Source: Mycoplasmataceae bacterium (GTDB lineage Bacteria; Bacillota_I; Bacilli_A; Mycoplasmatales; Mycoplasmoidaceae). From it: a stretch of 42,751 nucleotides of DNA. A program made the position numbers and the translations under genes. The stretch is from positions 1 to 42,751 of the forward strand of contig JAITFD010000008.1 of NCBI GenBank assembly GCA_031281575.1, read 5' to 3'. Below the pieces are notes generated by a model, which saw only the letters and a list, made by a program, of their open reading frames with translations, searched no databases and had not been told where the DNA came from. Shown here piece after piece: positions 20,580 through 30,702 of this stretch (within the stretch, counting starts at the first letter, position 1; every line of letters starts with the position of its first letter).

Positions 20580-21887
20580 TTAATTAAGCGATATAATTTT
20601 CTTGATTGCTTTATCATGAACGATGAATGATTCGATTGAACGAATATTATCACGATAATGCTCTTTTAATTGTTCAACACTAATCCCATAAACTTTCGAT
20701 GCTTTTTCAAAATATTCATCTAAATCTTTTTCCGTAACTTCGATACCATATTCATCAATAACTTTATCAATTGCTAAGGCAAAAACAATATTTTTGCGTG
20801 CTTTTTCTTTTTCATACACATCGTATTGTTCATCAGAAGAAAAACCTTTCTTACTAATTTCTTTTTGCACCGTTAAGTGATCTTTGTTAGCTTCATTAAT
20901 TAATTCATCATGTAAACGTCGTTGTTCATGTTGCACTAATTCATCAGGAATATAATCAACAGTAGTTAAATTTGATAATTTATCAGTAATTTGTTTTTTT
21001 AAATCAGTAAATTGATTGAACTCTTTTCATTCATAAATTTGTTTTTCAACATATTTATAAAACTCTTTTTCATTTTTAGCATCAATTTTAAATTTACTTA
21101 AATATTCAGCATTTAATTCGGGATATTTAATATCACATACACGATTAATGTAAACATCAAATACAACTGGTTTTCCGGCTAAACTTTTTTCGTGATAATC
21201 ATTTGGGAATGTCACGTTTATTTGTTTAGATTCATTTGCTTTCAAACCAATTAATTGATCTTCAAATCCAGCAATAAAAGCATTTGAACCGATAATTAAA
21301 TCATAATCATTCGCAGTTCCACCATTAAAAGGTTTATCATCAATTTTACCAATGAAGTTAATATTTACACTGTCACCTTTTTTTACCACTTGGTCAGCTT
21401 TTGGTACTAAAAGTGTATCTTTTTCTAAATAACGATGGATCTCATTCTCAACTTCTTCAGACGATACTTTAATTTTTTCATATTGTAGATCTAATTTTTT
21501 CAAATTTGGCAATTCAACAACTGGTCGTAATTTAAATTGGGCTTGAAAGTTAAATTCATTGTTATCTAACTTAATTACTTTAATTTCGGGCGATCCGTCA
21601 ATAATTTTAGCCGTAATTTTTTTATATTCTTTATTATGTCAAAATTGTTCATCGGTAAAAAAATTACGCAAAATCTTTTGTGCAGCACGAGCAAAAACAT
21701 CTTGTTCACTAATATTTTTCTTAATTAATTCGGGTGGAATTTTTCCAGAACGGAATCCTTGTATTTTTAATGATGAAGCTAATGCATTAAATGCATTCGC
21801 AACTGCTTCTTCTCATTCTTTGCCTTCTAATTTAAACTCGACAGCATATGAATGTTGATCAACAGCGGCTTCGTTAATTAGTTGCAT
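20580..21887 (-). CDS. tig: Trigger factor
   Basis: A 435-residue ribosome-associated chaperone. The N-terminal ribosome-binding domain carries the signature GFRSGKIPPELI (family: G.R.GK.P). The middle FKBP-type prolyl isomerase domain at about 155-240 begins VKKGDSVNINFIGKIDDKPFNGG and ends KPVVFDVYINRV. The remainder is the helical C-terminal substrate-binding domain. TGA codons are read as Trp in WEEAV, FWHNK and YEWKEF. It lies downstream of the SWIB gene on the same strand, with 42 bp between them including a hairpin. Confidence 0.93.
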
Positions 21888-21913
21888 CGTTATATATTTG
21901 TTTTATTAAGTAA

Positions 21914-21934
21914 CTTAATTTTTGAAAAATTAAG
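21914..21934 (-). terminator. AT-rich hairpin between SWIB gene and tig
   Basis: CTTAATTTTT and its exact reverse complement AAAAATTAAG flank a single base, so the stem is in practice 8-9 bp with a small loop. It overlaps the SWIB stop codon. All-AT stem; possible attenuator or weak terminator. Confidence 0.35.
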
Positions 21935-22187
21935 CAAGATGGTTAGAAACTGCTTTAGCAATTGCAAACATTTGTACATCTTTTTTACCTAAAAAAGCTG
22001 AAAGTTTTGCATCTTTAGAAGCAAGAATTGTACGACCGTCTTGTAATCCGTTTTTCTTAATATAAACTCAAATTTTCTTAGTGATATCCATACGAGAAAT
22101 TGGTGCCGTACCAACGATAGCTCCTAAGACTGCGTCTGGTTTTACTAATGTTCCTAATCCTGATCCTGCTTTTTTTGTTGTTGCCAT
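21930..22187 (-). CDS. SWIB/MDM2-domain protein
   Basis: An 85-residue protein that is essentially one SWIB domain. LVKPDAVLGAIVG corresponds to the first helix, PISRMDITKKIWVYIKKNGLQD is the conserved core (family: R.evtkklW.YIk.n.LQd), and LSAFLGKKDVQMFAIAKAVSNHL is the C-terminal block (l..l.g...v.mf.i.k.i..Hl). The conserved Trp is encoded by TGA. SWIB domains are best known from eukaryotic chromatin remodelling factors and, in bacteria, from Chlamydia. The product may bind nucleic acid or protein, but the role in a mollicute is unknown. A -10 box (22212-22217) precedes the gene; trigger factor follows. Confidence 0.82.
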
Positions 22188-22302
22188 AATTTTTTTATCT
22201 GGTATGACATTATTATATATCTTTTATCGCTTTTTTCCATTATTTTTACATTTTACAGCGGTTTATTGCTCACAAAAAACAAGAAAAAATTACCATATTT
22301 AT

Positions 22303-22314
22303 ATACTATAGTAT
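22303..22314. promoter_or_regulatory. ATACTATAGTAT palindrome, copy 3
   Basis: Third copy, in the 22188-22476 divergent region between the SWIB gene and ferredoxin. The surrounding 289 bp holds both genes' -10 boxes and loose inverted repeats, and no coding sequence. Confidence 0.45.
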
Positions 22315-22456
22315 TAATTTATCGTCATTTTTGTTTAATAAACATAATTACATAATAAACAACACAAAATCGTTTAAAATGAGCAAACTTAAGCAATAAA
22401 AGCAAAAATTACAATCGTGTTCCGAACGTTAATTCATCGGATCGGGCTTTATCATA

Positions 22457-22462
22457 TATAAT
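22457..22462 (+). promoter_or_regulatory. -10 box of ferredoxin-trpS
   Basis: TATAAT 14 nt before the ferredoxin ATG, giving a leader of roughly 7 nt and no Shine-Dalgarno sequence. Confidence 0.5.
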
Positions 22463-22476
22463 AACATTAAAGATTC

Positions 22477-22665
22477 ATGGCTAAAGCAAAAGGCGATAAA
22501 AATAAATGTATCGGGTGTGGCGCATGTATTAGTGCTTGCCCAGTCGGTGCAATTAAATTTGAAAATAATAAAGCGGTTGTTGATCAATCTAAATGTGTAG
22601 GTTGTGGAACATGTTGTGGTGTTTGCCCAGTCGGTGCGGTTAGTATTTCTGATTCCGATGAGTAA
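22477..22665 (+). CDS. 2[4Fe-4S] ferredoxin
   Basis: A 62-residue bacterial-type ferredoxin that shuttles low-potential electrons. Two cluster motifs are present: CIGCGACISACP and CVGCGTCCGVCP, each CxxCxxCxxxCP and each followed by VGA(I/V). An extra Cys lies in the second motif (CGTCCG). It has no in-frame TGA. Ferredoxins are uncommon in mollicutes, so partners such as a pyruvate:ferredoxin oxidoreductase would be expected elsewhere in the genome; none is in the window. Its last codons overlap the trpS start by 8 nt, which implies cotranscription and coupled translation. Confidence 0.95.
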   Translation: MAKAKGDKNKCIGCGACISACPVGAIKFENNKAVVDQSKCVGCGTCCGVCPVGAVSISDSDE

Positions 22666-23683
22666 AAAAGAGATTGTAATTACTGGTTTGCAACCGACGA
22701 GTGGGTCATTGCATATCGGCAATTACTTTGGTTCAATTAAAAACTTTTTAAATTATCAAGGTAAATATGATTTATATTTGTTTGTTGCTGATTTACATGC
22801 AATTACACCGAAAGAATATGATTTTAAACATTTAGCTGAATCAAAACGTAATTTAGTTGCATCCTATATTGCGAGTGGTATTGATCTAAAAAAAACAAAA
22901 TTATTTTTTCAGTCCGATGTTCATGCACACGCTGAGCTAGCTTGGGTTTTAATTTGTCAAACAACATTCGGTGAATTAAATCGTATGACACAGTTTAAGG
23001 ATAAAAGTCAAAAGTTTTCGGCGGCAAATGGAACTGATTATATTCCAACTGGTTTACTAGTTTATCCGCCATTAATGGCTGCGGATATTTTACTTTATGA
23101 TAGTAATTTTGTTCCCGTTGGTATTGACCAAAAGCAACACGTTGAACTAACCCGTAACATTGCGCAACGTTTTAATAATAAATTTGGAAAAACATTTACA
23201 ATTCCTGAACCAATCATTCCTGAACTTGGATCAAAAATTATGGATTTGACTGATCCAACAAAAAAAATGTCAAAATCGGCTGCATCACAAAATGGTGTGA
23301 TTTTTTTATTGGATAAACCAGAAGTTGCCGCGAATAAAATTAAAACAGCAATTACTGATAATTTTAATAAAGTTAAATATGATATTAAGAAACAACCGGG
23401 TATCAGTAATTTAATTTCCATTTATTCTTGTTTAACAAATTTAACAATTGCACAAATTGAAAAAAAATATGCGAATATTAAAAATTATGGTGAATTTAAA
23501 AAAGATATTTCCGACGAAATTGTTAAATTATTAAAGCAATTTCAAAATAAGTATAACGCAACATTAAAAAATTTCAACACAATTGCGCAACAAATGAAAA
23601 CAATTACTGCACATTGTAATAAAATTACTGAAGCTAAATTATTACAAGTATATCAAAATATTGGCTTAAAACCAAAGAAATAA
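22658..23683 (+). CDS. trpS: Tryptophanyl-tRNA synthetase
   Basis: A 341-residue class I synthetase that charges tRNA-Trp, which in this organism must also read UGA. The HIGH-type motif HIGN is at residues 19-22 (SGSLHIGNYFGS) and KMSKS lies near 203 (KKMSKSAASQ). Other family blocks include ADLHAIT, GTDYIPTGLLVYPPLMAADILLYDSNFVPVG and DQKQHVEL. I chose MSKKEIVITG as the start because the family begins at this position. Upstream in-frame start codons lie inside ferredoxin. It converges with pcrA with 6 bp between the stops. Confidence 0.95.
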   Translation: MSKKEIVITGLQPTSGSLHIGNYFGSIKNFLNYQGKYDLYLFVADLHAITPKEYDFKHLAESKRNLVASYIASGIDLKKTKLFFQSDVHAHAELAWVLICQTTFGELNRMTQFKDKSQKFSAANGTDYIPTGLLVYPPLMAADILLYDSNFVPVGIDQKQHVELTRNIAQRFNNKFGKTFTIPEPIIPELGSKIMDLTDPTKKMSKSAASQNGVIFLLDKPEVAANKIKTAITDNFNKVKYDIKKQPGISNLISIYSCLTNLTIAQIEKKYANIKNYGEFKKDISDEIVKLLKQFQNKYNATLKNFNTIAQQMKTITAHCNKITEAKLLQVYQNIGLKPKK

Positions 23684-23689
23684 ATTCAA

Positions 23690-25846
23690 TTAAACGACCA
23701 ACTTACGTTTAATTGCTTTATGATCAGCAGCAACTGTTTGGTGACCGTGTGGTGCTTTAAATGCCACATCAATAAAGCGTCCGACTTTATCAATTACCAC
23801 ACCTTCGCCAAATGTTGTATGGACCACAACGTCGCCAATTTCGTATTCAACCGATTGATCATGATAGTTATTGCGATAATTTTGTTTAATGTGCGAATCG
23901 AATCAAGGTGTATCTTGATCAGAAATTGGTTGATAGTGATCCGTAATTTCTTCAATCACATTTTGATCAATCTCATTAATAAATCGGGATTTCGTATCGT
24001 CGGCTTTCGTGCGTGGATTATAACTCGTTGAATATGAAAGAAACAACAATTTTTTTGCTCGTGTAATTGCCACGTAAAATAAACGGCGTTCTTCACTGAT
24101 GTTTTCCGCTTTACCGGATGGCAAAATTCCATCGTTGATTCCGGCAATGAATACGACTGGATATTCACTACCTTTAGCAATGTGAATTGTCATTAACGAT
24201 ACGGTATCTAGGTTTCGTTCTTTCTTTTTGCTAACATCGGTATAGAGTGCAATTTCTTGTAAGTATGCATTAATATCATGTGGATCAGCGGCATTTTGTT
24301 CATAAATTTGAATTGAAGAAATTAATTCGTCAATATTTTCTGATCGCGCATCAAAATCATCATCTTGATCTTTAAGAAAATCTTGATATTTAATTTTTTC
24401 CATAATGTAGATTAATGTTTCACTAACTGTTAAATCTTTTGTTTGGAAACGAAAGCCATCAATCAAATTTAAAAATTGAACGATGTCATCATCGTGTGAA
24501 GCGCGCATTGCATCGGCAAATGTACAATGATTTTGTAGTGCATAATTTGTTAGCACTGCAATCCGGGCTAATCCAATTCCTCGTTTTGGTACATTGATCA
24601 CTCGCTTTAATGATAATTCGTCATTAAAATTTACCATTAGTCGCAAATATGCTAATAGATCTTTAATTTCTCGCCGTTGATAAAAACGCAATCCGCCATA
24701 AATGTAATATGGAATACGCGCATTCGCCAATTCGTTTTCAATACTTCGGGATAATGTATTATTACGATATAAAATGGCGATATCTTCGTATTTAAATTCG
24801 CCACTAGCAACTAATTCTTTAATTTTTTTAGCAATAAATTTTGCTTCGTTAACTCCGTGATATAAAATAATTTTTTCTCCGGCTTCATTAGTCGTAATTA
24901 AGGCTTTTTCGTGTAAGCGCTGATTGTGATTTATTAAAGTATTTGACAATTGCAGAATTTTTTTACTTGAACGATAATTTAAATCAAGAATATATGTTTG
25001 TGTGTCAGGAAATAATAAATAAAATTCCCGAAAAATTTCTGGATAAGCACCACGTCATGTATAAATTGTTTGGTCTTCGTCACCAACGACAAAAATATTG
25101 TTGAGTTGTGCATTAACCAAATATTTAATAATCCGAAACTGATTTTTGTCTGTATCTTGAAATTCATCAACCAAGATGTATTTAAAAAAATTACTTCATT
25201 TATTTACAATTTCTGGATGTTCATCAAATATTGCTAAAACAAAAATTATCAAATCATCAAAATCCAATAAATTATTTTCCATCAATTTTTTATGATATTG
25301 AATATTAATTAATTTGATTACTTTTAATTCATCAAAGTCATAAACACCTAATGCTTTCATTTTTCCATAATCGTTGATTTCTTCAAGATTGATTCCTTTT
25401 CGTTTTGCTTCGGAAATTACGGCACGAATTTTTTTTGCGGTAAATTGTCTTTTCCCTAAACTAATTTTAAAATCATGAATCAAATCGTTAATGATCGTAA
25501 TTTGTTCTTCTTCATCAATGACATTAAAATTTGCATTAAAATTACCAATCGTCGCTATTTCAACCCGTAGGATCCGTAGACATAATGAGTGGAATGTTCC
25601 AATCGTAATTCCGTTTGCTTCATTTTCAAGCAATTTTGCTACACGATTGCGCATTTCATTAGCTGCTTTATTCGTAAAGGTGATTGCGAGAATTTCATAT
25701 GGATTAAAATGCATATGCTTAATTAGATACGCGATTCGTTTCGTAAGCACTGTTGTTTTACCTGTGCCTGCACCAGCAATAACAACGACTGGTCCAGATG
25801 CACACGAAACACATTTAATTTGGTTTTGATTTAAATCCGTTAGCAC
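23690..25846 (-). CDS. pcrA: ATP-dependent DNA helicase PcrA/UvrD
   Basis: A 718-residue superfamily 1A helicase for repair and rolling-circle replication. Visible motifs are Walker A GAGTGKTT (25-32), Ia [43 protein letters not shown] and [14 protein letters not shown]-terminal tail ends with an SH3-like segment ([16 protein letters not shown]) typical of PcrA. Start codon: GTG at 25844-25846, 6 nt after a perfect TATAAT, so it would be a leaderless GTG-initiated message. Several Trp residues are TGA-encoded. Confidence 0.93.
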
Positions 25847-25852
25847 AATTTA

Positions 25853-25858
25853 ATTATA
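25853..25858 (-). promoter_or_regulatory. -10 box of pcrA
   Basis: TATAAT on the minus strand ending 6 nt before the GTG start codon. The predicted transcription start falls at or beside the initiation codon. Confidence 0.5.
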
Positions 25859-25935
25859 TGGTTTTCGATGTTCGTGATATTCCAAATTTAAATTAACATA
25901 ATTTAATCGACGGATTAATTGCTTTTCAAAAATAA

Positions 25936-27429
<1,494 letters not shown>

Positions 27430-27471
27430 AAAATTCAGATTTTTATGATTTTTTCGACAATATATGGTTAG

Positions 27472-27816
27472 ATGGTACTTCGTCGCCTTACGTTCATTTT
27501 ACTATATCTGCTTACTGCCACAATTTTGATCGCATGTTTCATTAAAGTGGAAAAACTAAGCGATTGTCAAATCATAAAAGAAGAAAATAGTTATTTAATT
27601 ATTATTAATCACAACGATAACAAACACATTTATTACAATATGACAACAAACTTACGATATGATGACGAGCTATACGAAATTACATTTCTCAATCGTTATT
27701 ATCGCGAAAGTGAATGGGATTATTATTTTTTTAAAAGTAAAATAATTAATTTGAACTTCCCTAATTACATTAATTGCAAATTAATATTACCAAACCAAAA
27801 TTTATGATCAACTTAA
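27472..27816 (+). CDS. Small putative lipoprotein
   Basis: A 114-residue protein starting MVLRRLTF, followed by a hydrophobic core and LIAC with Cys at residue 22, a plausible lipobox. The rest is Asn/Tyr-rich and beta-like (YLIIINHNDNKHIYYN; EWDYYFFKSKIINLNF). One TGA near the end is Trp; the stop is TAA at 27814-27816. It follows gltX by about 40 bp. No family is recognised; surface anchoring is inferred from the signal only. Confidence 0.65.
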
Positions 27817-27867
27817 TTATAATTTTTCACTAAATAAATTGATTTAATAATATATTATTAAATAACT

Positions 27868-27873
27868 TATAAT
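27868..27873 (+). promoter_or_regulatory. -10 box of the DegV-like gene
   Basis: TATAAT ending 8 nt before the ATG at 27882, in the 65-bp gap after the lipoprotein gene. No Shine-Dalgarno sequence. Confidence 0.5.
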
Positions 27874-27881
27874 AATTACAT

Positions 27882-28739
27882 ATGGAAACGCTACCAATCA
27901 TTGTCTACGATTCATCTGGGATCGTTGATCCGAACTACGATCATAGTTTAATTTTTAAATTATACGAATTCCCATTACCGATTCTTGACACTAGTGCTGA
28001 TATCTTTTTCCAAAATAATGATCTTGATCGTTTGTGATTTGCAAATTCTTTACGTAGTGGATTACATTTTGAAGTTAAATCAATTACTGCTGCGGGCATT
28101 AATAATATGTTGGAACAATTTTACCGAATTAACAAAAGCGAAACTAACCAAGATATTCCAGTTATTTATTTTCCGTGTTCATTAAATATTGTTAATCAAT
28201 ACAATACAATTAAGATGTTAATTGAAATTCATCCAGGTGCTTTTTTTCTAGCCAATACAAAAAACATTGGTGTAATTACTAATTGGGCAATTAATAGTTT
28301 TGCTCAAGATATTCAAAATACAACATATAAAAACGCTTTTGATAATCTCGAAAAAATTTATGCAAATTCGTGTTCATTTTTTATTAGTAAGTTTTGGGAT
28401 ATATCGCCACAAATAAAATTAAAGTGATATGAAAAAATTCTTGCTTATAATAAGCATGCTATTTTTACTGTCGATGAAAAAATTAAATTTGTTACATCTG
28501 CACACGACATCCATCATTCAATTGATAAAATTATTAAACGAATTCCAAGTGATAAAAAAATAAAAAGGATTGCTCTAATTAATGGATTAATAAGCGAACA
28601 AGAAGTTCAAGTAATATGTGAAAAACTTAGTCGAGCATTTACTTTTCCAATTGAACAAATTGGCATCTATGAAATGCGCAATCCATTATTAGCTTTTTTT
28701 AATGTTGAAAGTTATGGCGTGCAAATTCTCTTTGAATAA
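27882..28739 (+). CDS. Divergent DegV-like (fatty-acid-binding) protein
   Basis: 285 residues. The N-terminal IIVYDSSGIV resembles the DegV opening (I.tDSs.dl), PVIYFPCSLNIVNQYNTIKM sits where DegV has the SSxLSGTYQSA loop, and the C-terminal IGIYEMRNPLLAFFNVESYGVQIL resembles the closing strand/GPGA region. DegV/FakB proteins bind fatty acids for phosphorylation by FakA. Key loop residues are not conserved here, so ligand binding is uncertain and the assignment rests on overall layout. It ends 1 bp before the stop of the convergent mnmG gene. Confidence 0.55.
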
Positions 28740-28740
28740 T

Positions 28741-30612
28741 TTATTCGTTTTGATCTAAATAATATTTAATCATAATGATATCAGTCATTGTTATCCCTTG
28801 AATTTTTTGAGCTTGTGCTAAATCATGCGGTTTAATTCGATTTAATTTGTCAATTGCTTCTAATGATAAATTTTTAATTTTTTTATAGTCTTTAATTTTT
28901 GTTAAATCAATATTTTGTAATTTTAAATAACGGTTGTGGTTCTTGATTTCGTTTTTAATGTATCCATCAAATTTTACATTAATTTCAATTTTATTAATAT
29001 CATCGTTCGATAATTTGACATATAATTTTTGGGGTAATAACATTTTTAAATTTATATTTGGCCGTTTTAACAACGCATATAACGTGTGTGCGCTATTACC
29101 GTATTTTTTCAATAAAGTACTTGTTAAGCTATGTGTTGATAAATATTTAATAACTTTTTGGCGAAGTTTTAAATGCAAATTAAATTGTTGGTAATCACTT
29201 AATCGAATAATTCCGGCTTGATATCCGTATTTAATTAAACGTTCGTCGGCATTATCATTACGTAATGTTAATCGAAATTCCGCACGACTTGTTAATAAAC
29301 GATAAGGATCAGTGATTCCTTTCGTAACAATATCATCAACCATCACCCCGATATATGCTTCATTACGTTTTAATATAATTGGTTTTTTGTGTTTTGCCAT
29401 TAAACTAACATTTAGACCCGCTAACATTCCTTGTCCTGCTGCTTCCTCGTATCCACTAGTACCATTAACTTGACCAGCAAAAAACAAATGCTTAATTAAT
29501 TTTGATTCAAGTGTTTTATATAACTGAATCGGATTGATTGCATCATATTCAATGGCATAGCCATAACGTTGAAACTTTGCTTTTTCCAATCCTTTAATTG
29601 AATGAACAACTTGATCTTGAACACTTGTTGATAACGATGTACTTAAACCTTGAATATACATTGTTGGTAATGCAAGTGATTCTGGTTCAATAAATAATTG
29701 ATGACGTGGTTTATCACTAAATCGTACGACCTTATCTTCAATACTTGGACAATAACGTGGTCCACTACCTTTAATCATTCCTGCATACATTGCTGATTGA
29801 TTTAAATTAGCCCGAATAATTTTGTGCGTTTTTTCATTTGTATAGGTTAGATAACACAATTGTTGTTTTTTAAATGGAACATAAGTAGGAGCAAAATGCG
29901 AAAAAGCAATTTTAGCTTTACTACCTGGCTGTTTCTCCATTTTACTAAAATCAATTGAATCAATAAAAATCCGTGGTGGTGTTCCGGTTTTTAAACGAAT
30001 AATTTCAAATCCAATTGATTTTAGATTATTACTTAACTTACTACTAAATGTTGAATATAGAGTTTCAATTTTATCTTGATGAACAACATCATAAATTGGT
30101 CCTGATTGTTCATTTTTTAATCCAATGTGCACTAATGAGTTTAGATATGTACCAGATGTAATTATGACAAACGATGAATTAATTATTCCGTTTTTAAATA
30201 ATTGAACACCAGCAACTTGCTTTTTTTTAATTATGAGTGATACAACTTCATCAATAACTAATGTGATGTTTTTTTGTTGATCAAGTTTTTTTAAAAATCA
30301 CTCGTGGTATTTAATTTTATCAATTTGTGCCCGTAATGCGCGCACACCTGCACCTTTTGATTCATTAAGGATTTTCATTTGGAGTTGATTAGCATCAGCC
30401 GCTAATCCTTGCATGCCACCCAATGCATCAATTTCCCGTGTAACAATTCCTTTGGCTGGACCGCCGACACTTGGGTTACATGGACACGATCCGATGCTAT
30501 CACGGTTTAAGGTTACCAACGCACATTTTAGACCTGCATGGGCACAAGCAAAAACGGCTTCAAGTCCGGCGTGTCCGGCACCAATTACAATTACATCAAA
30601 TTTTTTAACCAT
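28741..30612 (-). CDS. mnmG: tRNA uridine-5-carboxymethylaminomethyl modification enzyme MnmG (GidA)
   Basis: A 623-residue FAD enzyme that works with MnmE to modify wobble uridine 34 of tRNAs. The FAD-binding GAGHAG ([14 protein letters not shown]) is at the N-terminus, followed by SCNPSVGG-type [26 protein letters not shown] and [21 protein letters not shown] are family blocks, and the helical C-terminal domain ends [19 protein letters not shown]. The start is ATG at 30610-30612. It is divergent from secA across a 90-bp gap that holds a 32-bp near-palindrome. Confidence 0.95.
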
Positions 30613-30647
30613 AAAAAACTAATGTTAACTATATTACTTTCACCTAA

Positions 30648-30679
30648 ATTAACAACAAGGAATATTCCTTATTGTTAAT
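30648..30679. promoter_or_regulatory. 32-bp near-perfect palindrome between mnmG and secA
   Basis: ATTAACAACAAGGAAT is followed by ATTCCTTATTGTTAAT: 15 of 16 pairs are complementary. It ends exactly where the secA -10 box begins (30680), so it fills the -35 region. It is either an operator for the divergent pair or a DNA/RNA hairpin. Confidence 0.5.
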
Positions 30680-30694
30680 TATAATATATATAAT
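30680..30694 (+). promoter_or_regulatory. Two overlapping -10 boxes of secA
   Basis: TATAAT at 30680-30685 and again at 30689-30694. The second ends 8 nt before the secA ATG. No Shine-Dalgarno sequence. Confidence 0.5.
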
Positions 30695-30702
30695 TAATAT
30701 AT

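Noticed and set aside
23720-24031. Plus-strand 103-codon ORF opposite the pcrA 3' end
   Set aside because: It overlaps conserved helicase coding sequence on the other strand and resembles no protein family.
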